DNA of 64,000 nucleotides from Scolanthus callimorphus. Lineage: Eukaryota; Cnidaria; Anthozoa; Actiniaria; Edwardsiidae. Within the stretch, counting starts at the first letter, position 1; each line of letters begins with the position of its first letter. The translations under genes and the position numbers were made by a program. The stretch spans positions 14,362,501-14,426,500 of the forward strand of contig CM066916.1 of assembly GCA_033964015.1 (NCBI GenBank), written 5' to 3'. The notes below the pieces were generated by a model. It was not told where the DNA came from. It saw nothing but the letters and a program-made list of their open reading frames with translations, and did not search any database. This document shows positions 44,801 through 59,500 of the stretch, in pieces.

Positions 44801-47800
44801 ACATTCCCCGATGTCTAAGAGAAAAAAAAGGGAGAAACTACAATATATCTCAGAACGCTTTGGCGTTGTCGTTGTCAAAAGTGTGCCTTACTTGTTTCGC
44901 AATTGGTTCCAGTGTATCCGGGCGCACATACGCAGGTATAACCGTTGATCTTATCGCTACATGTTGCATTGTTTTGACACGGTGCAGATTCGCATTCGTC
45001 GATGTCTAAGGAAAAGCAGAAAAACAAAAGAGCGTTTTAAGAATCATTCTAAACAATAATTGTAGTTTCGAGCAGAAATGTATGAATATGAATCTTCAAA
45101 AATAGTTTGAGCTAAAATCCAGGCGACACCCTTTTCTCGATTGGTTTCTTTTACGTTTGGTGATGTGTTGTCGATAGACTTGGGCAGGTTCAGCACTTTT
45201 GTTAGTAGACTAGTAATTATAGCGAGCCTTACTTGTTTCGCAATTTACTCCAGTGAATCCCGGGGCGCACGTGCATCTGTACTCGTTCAAGCCATCGTTG
45301 CACGTGCCATTGTTTTGGCAGGGAGCAGATTCACATTCCCCGATGTCTAAGAGAAAAAAAGGGAGAAACTACAATATATCTCCAAACGCTTTGGCGTTGT
45401 CGTTGTCAAAAGTGTGCCTTACTTGTTTCGCAATTGGTTCCAGTGTATCCGGGCGCACATACGCAGTTATAACCGTTGATCTTATCGCTACACGTTGCAT
45501 TGTTGTGACACGGTGCAGATTCGCATTCGTCGATGTCTAAGGAAAAGCAGAAAAAGAAAAGAGCGTTTTAAGAATCATTCTAAACAATAATTGTAGTTTC
45601 GAGCAGAAATGTATGAATATGAATCTTCAAAAACAGTTTGAGCTAAAATCCAGGCGACACCCTTTTCTCGATTGGTTTCTTTTACGTTTGGTGATGTGTT
45701 GTCGATAGACTTGGGCAGGTTCAGCACTTTTGTTAGTAGACTAGTAACTATAGCGAGCCTTACTTGTTTCGCAATTTACTCCAGTGAATCCCGGGGCGCA
45801 CGTGCATCTGTACTCGTTCATACCATCGTTGCACGTGCCATTGTTTTGGCAGGGATCAGATTCACATTCCCCGATATCTAAGAGAAAAAAAAAGGGAGAA
45901 ACTACAATATATCTCAGAACGCTTTGGCGTTGTCGTTGTCAAAAGTGTGCCTTACTTGTTTCGCAATTGGTTCCAGTGTATCCGGGCGCACATACGCAGG
46001 TATAACCGTTGATCATATCGCTACATGTTGCATTGTTTTGACACGGTGCAGATTCGCATTCGTCGATGTCTAAGGAAAAGCAGAAAACAAAAAGAGCGTT
46101 TTAAGAATCATTCTAAACAATAATTGTAGTTTCGAGCAGAAATGTATGAATATGATCTTCAAAAACAGTTTGAGCTAAAATCCAGGCGACACCCTTTTCT
46201 CGATTGGTTTCTTTTACGTTTGGTGATGTGTTGTAGATAGACTTGGGCAGGTTCAGCACTTTTGTTAGTAGACTAGTAACTAGAGCGAGCCTTACTTGTT
46301 TCGCAATTTACTCCAGTGAATCCCGGGGCGCACGTGCATCTGTACTCGTTCATGCCATCGTTGCACGTGCCATTGTTTTGGCAGGGATCAGATTCACATT
46401 CCCCGATGTCTAAGAGAAAAAAAAGGGAGAAACTACAATATATCTCCAAACGCTTTGGCGTTGTCGTTGTCAAAAGTGTGCCTTACTTGTTTCGCAATTG
46501 GTTCCAGTGTATCCGGGCGCACATACGCAGGTATAACCGTTGATCTTATCGCTACATGTTGCATTGTTTTGACACGGTGCAGATTCGCATTCGTCGATGT
46601 CTAAGGAAAAGCAGAAAAACAAAAGAGCGTTTTAAGAATCATTCTAAACAATAATTGTAGTTTCGAGCAGAAATGTATGAATATGAATCTTCAAAAATAG
46701 TTTGAGCTAAAATCCAGGCGACACCCTTTTCTCGATTGGTTTCTTTTACGTTTGGTGATGTGTTGTCGATAGACTTGGGCAGGATCAGCACTTGTGTTAG
46801 TAGACTATCAACTATAGCGAGCCTTACTTGTTTCGCAATTTACTCCAGTGAATCCCGGGGCGCACGTGCATCTGTACTCGTTCATACCATCGTTGCACGT
46901 GCCATTGTTTTGGCAGGGATCAGATTCACATTCCCCGATATCTAAGAGAAAAAAAAGGGAGAAACTACAATAATCTCAGAACGCTTTGGCGTTGTCGTTG
47001 TCAAAAGTGTGCCTTACTTGTTTCGCAATTGGTTCCAGTGTATCCGGGCGCACATACGCAGGTATAACCGTTGATCATATCGCTACATGTCGCATTGTTT
47101 TGACACGGTGCAGATTCGCATTCGTCGATGTCTAAGGAAAAGCAGAAAACGAAAAGAGCGTTTTAAGAATCATTCTAAACAATAATTGTAGTTTCGAGCA
47201 GAAATGTATGAATATGATCTTCAAAAACAGTTTGAGCTAAAATCCAGGCGACACCCTTTTCTCGATTGGTTTCTTTTACGTTTGGTGATGTGTTGTAGAT
47301 AGACTTGGGCAGGTTCAGCACTTTTGTTAGTAGACTAGTAACTAGAGCGAGCCTTACTTGTTTCGCAATTTACTCCAGTGAATCCCGGGGCGCACGTGCA
47401 TCTGTACTCGTTCATGCCATCGTTGCACGTGCCATTGTTTTGGCAGGGATCAGATTCACATTCCCCGATGTCTAAGAGAAAAAAAAGGGAGAAACTACAA
47501 TATATCTCCAAACGCTTTGGCGTTGTCGTTGTCAAAAGTGTGCCTTACTTGTTTCGCAATTGGTTCCAGTGTATCCGGGCGCACATACGCAGGTATAACC
47601 GTTGATCTTATCGCTACATGTTGCATTGTTTTGACACGGTGCAGATTCGCATTCGTCGATGTCTAAGGAAAAGCAGAAAAACAAAAGAGCGTTTTAAGAA
47701 TCATTCTAAACAATAATTGTAGTTTCGAGCAGAAATGTATGAATATGAATCTTCAAAAATAGTTTGAGCTAAAATCCAGGCGACACCCTTTTCTCGATTG

Positions 47801-50800
47801 GTTTCTTTTACGTTTGGTGATGTGTTGTCGATAGACTTGGGCAGGTTCAGCACTTTTGTTAGTAGACTAGTAATTATAGCGAGCCTTACTTGTTTCGCAA
47901 TTTACTCCAGTGAATCCCGGGGCGCACGTGCATCTGTACTCGTTCAAGCCATCGTTGCACGTGCCATTGTTTTGGCAGGGAGCAGATTCACATTCCCCGA
48001 TGTCTAAGAGAAAAAAAGGGAGAAACTACAATATATCTCCAAACGCTTTGGCGTTGTCGTTGTCAAAAGTGTGCCTTACTTGTTTCGCAATTGGTTCCAG
48101 TGTATCCGGGCGCACATACGCAGTTATAACCGTTGATCTTATCGCTACACGTTGCATTGTTGTGACACGGTGCAGATTCGCATTCGTCGATGTCTAAGGA
48201 AAAGCAGAAAAAGAAAAGAGCGTTTTAAGAATCATTCTAAACAATAATTGTAGTTTCGAGCAGAAATGTATGAATATGAATCTTCAAAAACAGTTTGAGC
48301 TAAAATCCAGGCGACACCCTTTTCTCGATTGGTTTCTTTTACGTTTGGTGATGTGTTGTCGATAGACTTGGGCAGGTTCAGCACTTTTGTTAGTAGACTA
48401 GTAACTATAGCGAGCCTTACTTGTTTCGCAATTTACTCCAGTGAATCCCGGGGCGCACGTGCATCTGTACTCGTTCATACCATCGTTGCACGTGCCATTG
48501 TTTTGGCAGGGATCAGATTCACATTCCCCGATATCTAAGAGGAACAAAAAAAGGGAGAAACTACAATATATCTCAGAACGCTTTGGCGTTGTCGTTGTCA
48601 AAAGTGTGCCTTACTTGTTTCGCAATTGGTTCCAGTGTATCCGGGCGCACATACGCAGGTATAACCGTTGATCATATCGCTACATGTCGCATTGTTTTGA
48701 CACGGTGCAGATTCGCATTCGTCGATGTCTAAGGAAAAGCAGAAAACGAAAAGAGCGTTTTAAGAATCATTCTAAACAATAATTGTAGTTTCGAGCAGAA
48801 ATGTATGAATATGATCTTCAAAAACAGTTTGAGCTAAAATCCAGGCGACACCCTTTTCTCGATTGGTTTCTTTTACGTTTGGTGATGTGTTGTAGATAGA
48901 CTTGGGCAGGTTCAGCACTTTTGTTAGTAGACTAGTAACTATAGCGAGCCTTACTTGTTTCGCAATTTACTCCAGTGAATCCCGGGGCGCACGTGCATCT
49001 GTACTCGTTCATGCCATCGTTGCACGTGCCATTGTTTTGGCAGGGATCAGATTCACATTCCCCGATGTCTAAGAGAAAAAAAAGGGAGAAACTACAATAT
49101 ATCTCCAAACGCTTTGGCGTTGTCGTTGTCAAAAGTGTGCCTTACTTGTTTCGCAATTGGTTCCAGTGTATCCGGGCGCACATACGCAGGTATAACCGTT
49201 GATCTTATCGCTACATGTTGCATTGTTTTGACACGGTGCAGATTCGCATTCGTCGATGTCTAAGGAAAAGCAGAAAAACAAAAGAGCGTTTTAAGAATCA
49301 TTCTAAACAATAATTGTAGTTTCGAGCAGAAATGTATGAATATGAATCTTCAAAAATAGTTTGAGCTAAAATCCAGGCGACACCCTTTTCTCGATTGGTT
49401 TCTTTTACGTTTGGTGATGTGTTGTCGATAGACTTGGGCAGGTTCAGCACTTTTGTTAGTAGACTAGTAATTATAGCGAGCCTTACTTGTTTCGCAATTT
49501 ACTCCAGTGAATCCCGGGGCGCACGTGCATCTGTACTCGTTCAAGCCATCGTTGCACGTGCCATTGTTTTGGCAGGGAGCAGATTCACATTCCCCGATGT
49601 CTAAGAGAAAAAAAGGGAGAAACTACAATATATCTCCAAACGCTTTGGCGTTGTCGTTGTCAAAAGTGTGCCTTACTTGTTTCGCAATTGGTTCCAGTGT
49701 ATCCGGGCGCACATACGCAGTTATAACCGTTGATCTTATCGCTACACGTTGCATTGTTGTGACACGGTGCAGATTCGCATTCGTCGATGTCTAAGGAAAA
49801 GCAGAAAAAGAAAAGAGCGTTTTAAGAATCATTCTAAACAATAATTGTAGTTTCGAGCAGAAATGTATGAATATGAATCTTCAAAAACAGTTTGAGCTAA
49901 AATCCAGGCGACACCCTTTTCTCGATTGGTTTCTTTTACGTTTGGTGATGTGTTGTCGATAGACTTGGGCAGGTTCAGCACTTTTGTTAGTAGACTAGTA
50001 ACTATAGCGAGCCTTACTTGTTTCGCAATTTACTCCAGTGAATCCCGGGGCGCACGTGCATCTGTACTCGTTCATACCATCGTTGCACGTGCCATTGTTT
50101 TGGCAGGGATCAGATTCACATTCCCCGATATCTAAGAGGAAAAAAAAAGGGAGAAACTACAATATATCTCAGAACGCTTTGGCGTTGTCGTTGTCAAAAG
50201 TGTGCCTTACTTGTTTCGCAATTGGTTCCAGTGTATCCGGGCGCACATACGCAGGTATAACCGTTGATCATATCGCTACATGTTGCATTGTTTTGACACG
50301 GTGCAGATTCGCATTCGTCGATGTCTAAGGAAAAGCAGAAAACAAAAAGAGCGTTTTAAGAATCATTCTAAACAATAATTGTAGTTTCGAGCAGAAATGT
50401 ATGAATATGATCTTCAAAAACAGTTTGAGCTAAAATCCAGGCGACACCCTTTTCTCGATTGGTTTCTTTTACGTTTGGTGATGTGTTGTAGATAGACTTG
50501 GGCAGGTTCAGCACTTTTGTTAGTAGACTAGTAACTATAGCGAGCCTTACTTGTTTCGCAATTTACTCCAGTGAATCCCGGGGCGCACGTGCATCTGTAC
50601 TCGTTCATGCCATCGTTGCACGTGCCATTGTTTTGGCAGGGATCAGATTCACATTCCCCGATGTCTAAGAGAAAAAAAAGGGAGAAACTACAATATATCT
50701 CCAAACGCTTTGGCGTTGTCGTTGTCAAAAGTGTGCCTTACTTGTTTCGCAATTGGTTCCAGTGTATCCGGGCGCACATACGCAGGTATAACCGTTGATC

Positions 50801-53800
50801 TTATCGCTACATGTTGCATTGTTTTGACACGGTGCAGATTCGCATTCGTCGATGTCTAAGGAAAAGCAGAAAAACAAAAGAGCGTTTTAAGAATCATTCT
50901 AAACAATAATTGTAGTTTCGAGCAGAAATGTATGAATATGAATCTTCAAAAATAGTTTGAGCTAAAATCCAGGCGACACCCTTTTCTCGATTGGTTTCTT
51001 TTACGTTTGGTGATGTGTTGTCGATAGACTTGGGCAGGTTCAGCACTTTTGTTAGTAGACTATCAACTATAGCGAGCCTTACTTGTTTCGCAATTTACTC
51101 CAGTGAATCCCGGGGCGCACGTGCATCTGTACTCGTTCATACCATCGTTGCACGTGCCATTGTTTTGGCAGGGATCAGATTCACATTCCCCGATATCTAA
51201 GAGAAAAAAAAAGGGAGAAACTACAATATATCTCCAAACGCTTTGGCGTTGTCGTTGTCAAAAGTGTGCCTTACTTGTTTCGCAATTGGTTCCAGTGTAT
51301 CCGGGCGCACATACGCAGGTATAACCGTTGATCTTATCGCTACATGTTGCATTGTTTTGACACGGTGCAGATTCGCATTCGTCGATGTCTAAGGAAAAGC
51401 AGAAAAACAAAAGAGCGTTTTAAGAATCATTCTAAACAATAATTGTAGTTTCGAGCAGAAATGTATGAATATGAATCTTCAAAAATAGTTTGAGCTAAAA
51501 TCCAGGCGACACCCTTTTCTCGATTGGTTTCTTTTACGTTTGGTGATGTGTTGTCGATAGACTTGGGCAGGTTCAGCACTTTTGTTAGTAGACTAGTAAC
51601 TATAGCGAGCCTTACTTGTTTCGCAATTTACTCCAGTGAATCCCGGGGCGCACGTGCATCTGTACTCGTTCATACCATCGTTGCACGTGCCATTGTTTTG
51701 GCAGGGATCAGATTCACATTCCCCGATATCTAAGAGAAAAAAAAAGGGAGAAACTACAATATATCTCAGAACGCTTTGGCGTTGTCGTTGTCAAAAGTGT
51801 GCCTTACTTGTTTCGCAATTGGTTCCAGTGTATCCGGGCGCACATACGCAGGTATAACCGTTGATCATATCGCTACATGTTGCATTGTTTTGACACGGTG
51901 CAGATTCGCATTCGTCGATGTCTAAGGAAAAGCAGAAAACAAAAAGAGCGTTTTAAGAATCATTCTAAACAATAATTGTAGTTTCGAGCAGAAATGTATG
52001 AATATGATCTTCAAAAACAGTTTGAGCTAAAATCCAGGCGACACCCTTTTCTCGATTGGTTTCTTTTACGTTTGGTGATGTGTTGTAGATAGACTTGGGC
52101 AGGTTCAGCACTTTTGTTAGTAGACTAGTAACTAGAGCGAGCCTTACTTGTTTCGCAATTTACTCCAGTGAATCCCGGGGCGCACGTGCATCTGTACTCG
52201 TTCATGCCATCGTTGCACGTGCCATTGTTTTGGCAGGGATCAGATTCACATTCCCCGATGTCTAAGAGAAAAAAAAGGGAGAAACTACAATATATCTCCA
52301 AACGCTTTGGCGTTGTCGTTGTCAAAAGTGTGCCTTACTTGTTTCGCAATTGGTTCCAGTGTATCCGGGCGCACATACGCAGGTATAACCGTTGATCTTA
52401 TCGCTACATGTTGCATTGTTTTGACACGGTGCAGATTCGCATTCGTCGATGTCTAAGGAAAAGCAGAAAAACAAAAGAGCGTTTTAAGAATCATTCTAAA
52501 CAATAATTGTAGTTTCGAGAAGAAATGTATGAATATGAATCTTCAAAAATAGTTTGAGCTAAAATCCAGGCGACACCCTTTTCTCGATTGGTTTCTTTTA
52601 CGTTTGGTGATGTGTTGTCGATAGACTTGGGCAGGTTCAGCACTTTTGTTAGTAGACTAGTAACTATAGCGAGCCTTACTTGTTTCGCAATTTACTCCAG
52701 TGAATCCCGGGGCGCACGTGCATCTGTACTCGTTCATTCCATCGTTGCACGTGCCATTGTTTTGGCAGGGATCAGATTCACATTCCCCGATGTCTAAGAG
52801 AAAAAAAAGGGAGAAACTACAATATATCTCCAAACGCTTTGGCGTTGTCGTTGTCAAAAGTGTGCCTTACTTGTTTCGCAATTGGTTCCAGTGTATCCGG
52901 GCGCACATACGCAGGTATAACCGTTGATCTTATCGCTACATGTTGCATTGTTTTGACACGGTGCAGATTCGCATTCGTCGATGTCTAAGGAAAAGCAGAA
53001 AAACAAAAGAGCGTTTTAAGAATCATTCTAAACAATAATTGTAGTTTCGAGCAGAAATGTATGAATATGAATCTTCAAAAACAGTTTGAGCTAAAATCCA
53101 GGCGACACCCTTTTCTCGATTGGTTTCTTTTACGTTTGGTGATGTGTTGTCGATAGACTTGGGCAGGTTCAGCACTTTGTTAGTAGACTAGTAACTATAG
53201 CGAGCCTTACTTGTTTCGCAATTTACTCCAGTGAATCCCGGGGCGCACGTGCATCTGTACTCGTTCATACCATCGTTGCACGTGCCATTGTTTTGGCAGG
53301 GATCAGATTCACATTCCCGATGTCTAAGAGGAAAAAAAAGGGAGAAACTACAATATATCTCAGAACGCTTTGGCGTTGTCGTTGTCAAAAGTGTGCCTTA
53401 CTTGTTTCGCAATTGGTTCCAGTGTATCCGGGCGCACATACGCAGGTATAACCGTTGATCTTATCGCTACATGTTGCATTGTTTTGACACGGTGCAGATT
53501 CGCATTCGTCGATGTCTAAGGAAAAGCAGAAAACAAAAAGAGCGTTTTAAGAATCATTCTAAACAATAATTGTAGTTTCGAGCAGAAATGTATGAATATG
53601 ATCTTCAAAAACAGTTTGAGCTAAAATCCAGGCGACACCCTTTTCTCGATTGGTTTCTTTTACGTTTGGTGATGTGTTGTCGATAGACTTGGGCAGGTTC
53701 AGCACTTTTGTTAGTAGACTAGTAACTATAGCGAGCCTTACTTGTTTCGCAATTTACTCCAGTGAATCCCGGGGCGCACGTGCATCTGTACTCGTTCATG

Positions 53801-56526
53801 CCATCGTTGCACGTGCCATTGTTTTGGCAGGGATCAGATTCACATTCCCCGATGTCTAAGAGAAAAAAAAGGGAGAAACTACAATATATCTCCAAACGCT
53901 TTGGCGTTGTCGTTGTCAAAAGTGTGCCTTACTTGTTTCGCAATTGGTTCCAGTGTATCCGGGCGCACATACGCAGGTATAACCGTTGATCTTATCGCTA
54001 CATGTTGCATTGTTTTGACACGGTGCAGATTCGCATTCGTCGATGTCTAAGGAAAAGCAGAAAAACAAAAGAGCGTTTTAAGAATCATTCTAAACAATAA
54101 TTGTAGTTTCGAGCAGAAATGTATGAATATGAATCTTCAAAAATAGTTTGAGCTAAAATCCAGGCGACACCCTTTTCTCGATTGGTTTCTTTTACGTTTG
54201 GTGATGTGTTGTCGATAGACTTGGGCAGGTTCAGCACTTTTGTTAGTAGACTAGTAACTATAGCGAGCCTTACTTGTTTCGCAATTTACTCCAGTGAATC
54301 CCGGGGCGCACGTGCATCTGTACTCGTTCATACCATCGTTGCACGTGCCATTGTTTTGGCAGGGATCAGATTCACATTCCCCGATATCTAAGAGAAAAAA
54401 AAGGGAGAAACTACAATATATCTCAGAACGCTTTGGCGTTGTCGTTGTCAAAAGTGTGCCTTACTTGTTTCGCAATTGGTTCCAGTGTATCCGGGCGCAC
54501 ATACGCAGGTATAACCGTTGATCTTATCGCTACATGTTGCATTGTTTTGACACGGTGCAGATTCGCATTCGTCGATGTCTAAGGAAAAGCAGAAAACAAA
54601 AAGAGCGTTTTAAGAATCATTCTAAACAATAATTGTAGTTTCGAGCAGAAATGTATGAATATGATCTTCAAAAACAGTTTGAGCTAAAATCCAGGCGACA
54701 CCCTTTTCTCGATTGGTTTCTTTTACGTTTGGTGATGTGTTGTAGATAGACTTGGGCAGGTTCAGCACTTTTGTTAGTAGACTAGTAACTAGAGCGAGCC
54801 TTACTTGTTTCGCAATTTACTCCAGTGAATCCCGGGGCGCACGTGCATCTGTACTCGTTCATGCCATCGTTGCACGTGCCATTGTTTTGGCAGGGATCAG
54901 ATTCACATTCCCCGATGTCTAAGAGAAAAAAAAGGGAGAAACTACAATATATCTCCAAACGCTTTGGCGTTGTCGTTGTCAAAAGTGTGCCTTACTTGTT
55001 TCGCAATTGGTTCCAGTGTATCCGGGCGCACATACGCAGGTATAACCGTTGATCTTATCGCTACATGTTGCATTGTTTTGACACGGTGCAGATTCGCATT
55101 CGTCGATGTCTAAGGAAAAGCAGAAAAACAAAAGAGCGTTTTAAGAATCATTCTAAACAATAATTGTAGTTTCGAGCAGAAATGTATGAATATGAATCTT
55201 CAAAAATAGTTTGAGCTAAAATCCAGGCGACACCCTTTTCTCGATTGGTTTCTTTTACGTTTGGTGATGTGTTGTCGATAGACTTGGGCAGGATCAGCAC
55301 TTTTGTTAGTAGACTATCAACTATAGCGAGCCTTACTTGTTTCGCAATTTACTCCAGTGAATCCCGGGGCGCACGTGCATCTGTACTCGTTCATACCATC
55401 GTTGCACGTGCCATTGTTTTGGCAGGGATCAGATTCACATTCCCCGATATCTAAGAGAAAAAAAAAAGGGAGAAACTACAATATATCTCCAAACGCTTTG
55501 GCGTTGTCGTTGTCAAAAGTGTGCCTTACTTGTTTCGCAATTGGTTCCAGTGTATCCGGGCGCACATACGCAGGTATAACCGTTGATCTTATCGCTACAT
55601 GTTGCATTGTTTTGACACGGTGCAGATTCGCATTCGTCGATGTCTAAGGAAAAGCAGAAAAAAAAAAGAGCGTTTTAAGAATCATTCTAAACAATAATTG
55701 TAGTTTCGAGCAGAAATGTATGAATATGAATCTTCAAAAATAGTTTGAGCTAAAATCCAGGCGACACCCTTTTCTCGATTGGTTTCTTTTACGTTTGGTG
55801 ATGTGTTGTCGATAGACTTGGGCAGGTTCAGCACTTTTGTTAGTAGACTATCAACTATAGCGAGCCTTACTTGTTTCGCAATTTACTCCAGTGAATCCCC
55901 GGGCGCACGTGCATCTGTACTCGTTCATACCATCGTTGCACGTGCCATTGTTTTGGCAGGGATCAGATTCACATTCCCCGATATCTAAGAGAAAAAAAAG
56001 GGAGAAACTACAATATATCTCAGAACGCTTTGGCGTTGTCGTTGTCAAAAGTGTGCCTTACTTGTTTCGCAATTGGTTCCAGTGTATCCGGGCGCACATA
56101 CGCAGGTATAACCGTTGATCATATCGCTACATGTTGCATTGTTTTGACACGGTGCAGATTCGCATTCGTCGATGTCTAAGGAAAAGCAGAAAACGAAAAG
56201 AGCGTTTTAAGAATCATTCTAAACAATAATTGTAGTTTCGAGAAGAAATGTATGAATATGATCTTCAAAAACAGTTTGAGCTAAAATCCAGGCGACACCC
56301 TTTTCTCGATTGGTTTCTTTTACGTTTGGTGATGTGTTGTGGATAGACTTGGGCAGGTTCAGCACTTTTATTAGTAGACTAGTAACTATAGCGAGCCTTA
56401 CTTGTTTCGCAATTTACTCCAGTGAATCCCGGGGCGCACGTGCATCTGTACTCGTTCATACCATCGTTGCACGTGCCATTGTTTTGGCAGGGATCAGATT
56501 CACATTCCCGATGTCTAAGAGAAAAT
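41812..56526 (-). repeat. 531-bp tandem array of two-exon EGF units, first block (~28 units)
   Basis: Each unit holds EGF exon A, a 76-80-bp intron, EGF exon B and an intron of about 228 bp; introns are as conserved as exons. The left edge (41812-42042) is a diverged, internally deleted half unit. Diagnostic variants show nested order: exon A with ttcaagcc in units 7, 12, 15; tatcaac next to A in units 10, 18, 26, 27; tgtagatag before A in units 4, 9, 11, 14, 17, 20, 25. Thus units 11-13 repeat as 14-16, and 7-10 as 15-18. Confidence 0.96.
42043..56514 (-). CDS. EGF exons A1-A28 and B1-B27 of the tandem array
   Basis: All 114 bp, phase 1-1, unless marked. A starts: 42043, 42577, 43108, 43639 (113 bp), 44170, 44701, 45233, 45764, 46296, 46828, 47358, 47890, 48421, 48955, 49487, 50018, 50551, 51083, 51616, 52148, 52680, 53211 (113), 53742, 54274, 54805, 55337, 55871, 56402 (113). 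B starts: 42235, 42767, 43299, 43829, 44361, 44892, 45423, 45956, 46487, 47018, 47549, 48080, 48615, 49146, 49677, 50211, 50742, 51275, 51808, 52339, 52871, 53402, 53933, 54465, 54996, 55530, 56062. A encodes [15 protein letters not shown] and [16 protein letters not shown] encodes [15 protein letters not shown] (B1-B2: CLNN) and [15 protein letters not shown]. Donors CAAGTAAG; acceptors CTTAG. Since every exon is phase 1-1, copy number can change without breaking frame. Confidence 0.93.
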
Positions 56527-59500
56527 TAAAGCTATAGCTATCGCCAACTCGTGGGTAATGAAGAGTGAAGAGGACAGGGCGGGGAAGGCTCTCGTATTGA
56601 ATAGGTGGGGTTGCTCATTAAAAAAAAAATGAATTTCCCGGAAAAAATCCAGGGGGTGGGGGGGGACTCCAATATTTTTGGGGCGGGGGTGCTCGTCGTA
56701 GTGCCTTGAGGGGTAAAATTGAAAACTTTCAATTTTAGGTACCAGTTAGGGGTCCGTTCTAGCAAATCACGGCTTGTCTGAAGCCTGAATTCAGACGTAT
56801 TTCGCTCTCAAAAATACAAGAGAAAATTACGAGGGCAAAATCGTCTTGCTGGTACCTTTTGGGGGTAAATCGAAGTTCCCGACGAGCACCCTCGCCCCAA
56901 AAACATGGGAGAACCCCCCTCCCCCCGGAAAAAATAACATTCTGTCTGTGGAAACGGACGGGTATAAGCCAGTTCCAATGTTTACATTTTGAATCCAGCA
57001 GAGTTAAAAATTAATTATTGCTGAATATTAAAATCGGGCGTTTTCAATCCACAGTAAATGTATGAGCTAATTGGAGCTTCAGTGCTCCAACTTTTGGCGC
57101 GATTTTGAAAGCTGGATTTTTCCTTGAAAGTGAAAAAAAAACCGGCCTCAAAGTATTTCAATATTGTTCTCGAGAACATCATTTTTTTTTATCTAAAGGA
57201 TTTTAAAAAAGAAAAAGAAGAAATGTGTTGACCTCAAGGTGAACTCCGCGGACGTCTGGGGCCCGAGTAGCATGCTACGAGGGACACAAATCAACTATAT
57301 GCCCGACAAAAGTCATGTTATTATCATTATTATCACTACACAAGGCCAAATAATACAAGCATGATAGTGTTCGTCCAGCCTAATTGAATACTGTAAGCTT
57401 AGATAAAGGCAAAAAAAATCGTATCGTTTCACAATTATTTCGCCCGTTGAAATTACAAACTTAGGTTAATACATGAAACAAAAAGTCATCAAACTTTTAA
57501 AAGCACATAAAAATCTACTCTGCTAGCAGGGTAATAAGAATACCAAAAGACAATACAATTGAAAACATGCAAATGTTTTTTAACTGCTTTTTTTGTAGGC
57601 TTAGTTACTTCTAGTCAGCTCTCGCCATCCCTCCCGTCCTCGAGACGAAAGCACACCAAAAAAACACAGATAAATCCAACCAATATCTCCGGAGCCCTCA
57701 TTTTTCGTCGGTGTTCTGTCCGTGGTTGTCGAATTAATTACTGTTTCACTGTTTCCCAGACTGATAGCGAGTTTATGTTTCGGTTCCAGAATATTTTCTT
57801 TTTCTAGTAAACAACTTGTTCGCCTTCGCTTCGAACATGGACTAAGCTTGTTGTTGTTGAGGTTCTGCTCCCGGTGTGATTTGGCGATGAATCGCTTCTT
57901 ATTCCTGTCAGAGTACCGCGGTAGTGATAATAATGAGTCATAACACTACTAAGATTCCAAACAATATTTTATAACCTTCGGCGTGCAAAGTCTAGCAGTG
58001 GCGAGTGCGGCAGCTGGCAGATTCTCGGCACTTTAAAACACGAGTCTCGTAGTAAGAGTAATTTCGAGCCGCGAACTGAACCTTGACGGGATACGATTCA
58101 GTGGCAAAGACATTAGCATCACAACAACAATGTTCGAGAGTAAAAGTCGTGTTTTCGGCTTTAGGGAAGATATAAGTCCATGAACAGTTAACTTGCGAGA
58201 CGGAACTGAGTGAACCTGAAGTTTGCCGCGAAGTTGGGGAGATTCGTATCTCACGTTCATGAGCATTCACATCGGAGATTCGTATCTCACGGTCATGAGA
58301 GCATACACTCGTCGAATATTGTTCGATTCGTACATTCCCTTAAGATTAAATATTAAGCCTTTCAAAACACAGTGAACTTGTGAGAGATTTGAACATCGAC
58401 CTGCGATGACACGTTTGACACATATAAATCAGTTTTTCCTGAGTGATTACGTCACGAGTCCCGTGGCGCAGTTGGTAAGCGCGTGACTCGGAACCGGCTA
58501 TAAAAGGATAGGTCCGCCCCCATTTCACACCTTTTGAATTCAACGGTAATTCAAATGGCCGGTTAGCCACTTGTAGAGGAGGAGAGAAAGTATTTTAAAA
58601 ATCAACTTAATGCTGCCATTTTCGTGCTAATAATAAAGAATCTTCCCTTTACCCCATTTACTGAAACAATTCTACCAATAAAAGGATAATATGAATGTAT
58701 GTGTTTCTAGCCAACAATGGGCAAGATTTTGTTACATTTGAATTAACGCGCCGATTTCTTTCAAGCCACTGAGAAGCGGGGGCTTCTTCCGCCATTTTGT
58801 AGAGCCCACATATCTTTTACACGTAATTCAACCATATACATGCGTATGAGTGTCCCCGGGATTCGAGTGATTCTGACAAAAGAATAAGGGCGCAGAGCCG
58901 ATATCGAAAGCCCGTTGTTATTCAGTATGGCGGGCCGTGGGGAGATTCGTGGAGAGCTACCATGAGAGATTTTAATGGTTTTAATCATCAGTCGTTTGAG
59001 GGAGTGACAAGTGCAATTAATAGTCTCAAGGATCTCCTATCCTATGGAATACAAACTTTGTTTATCCTTGAATTTCCCATTAGTAAGGTCAGAGTGCGAC
59101 GAGAAGGCCGCCTCCATGAATATTGTGAGCGTTGAACACAATTTCAGCTCTCTCATCTACTCACTGACTCTGTGTTTGCTCCGTTTTCTGAACAAACAAG
59201 CATTGTCGCCAAGAATTTAAGATCACCCTGGTAATGCATAAATTGCATTGGGAATGAATATCACAGGCCGGGAATATTGCATCAAGCTTTGAATTGAGCG
59301 AACTCATGTTATGAAAGATAACACAGTTACGCTCGCCGTCGTTCCTCTTTATTTTGTTGGACTCCTAGTTGGTCGCATGCGCAGTACTATGCTTGGTTAA
59401 GACAGTAATATTCTTGTCGTTAAAAGAAAGATATTTGAAATGTCTGAGTGCGATTAATAAATCGAGCCGTACAAACGGTAACTCGAAGCGTACTTTTTGT

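Noticed and set aside
57992..58270. Cysteine-containing 92-codon minus ORF in the insertion
   Set aside because: No recognisable domain and no clear splice sites; too short to support.
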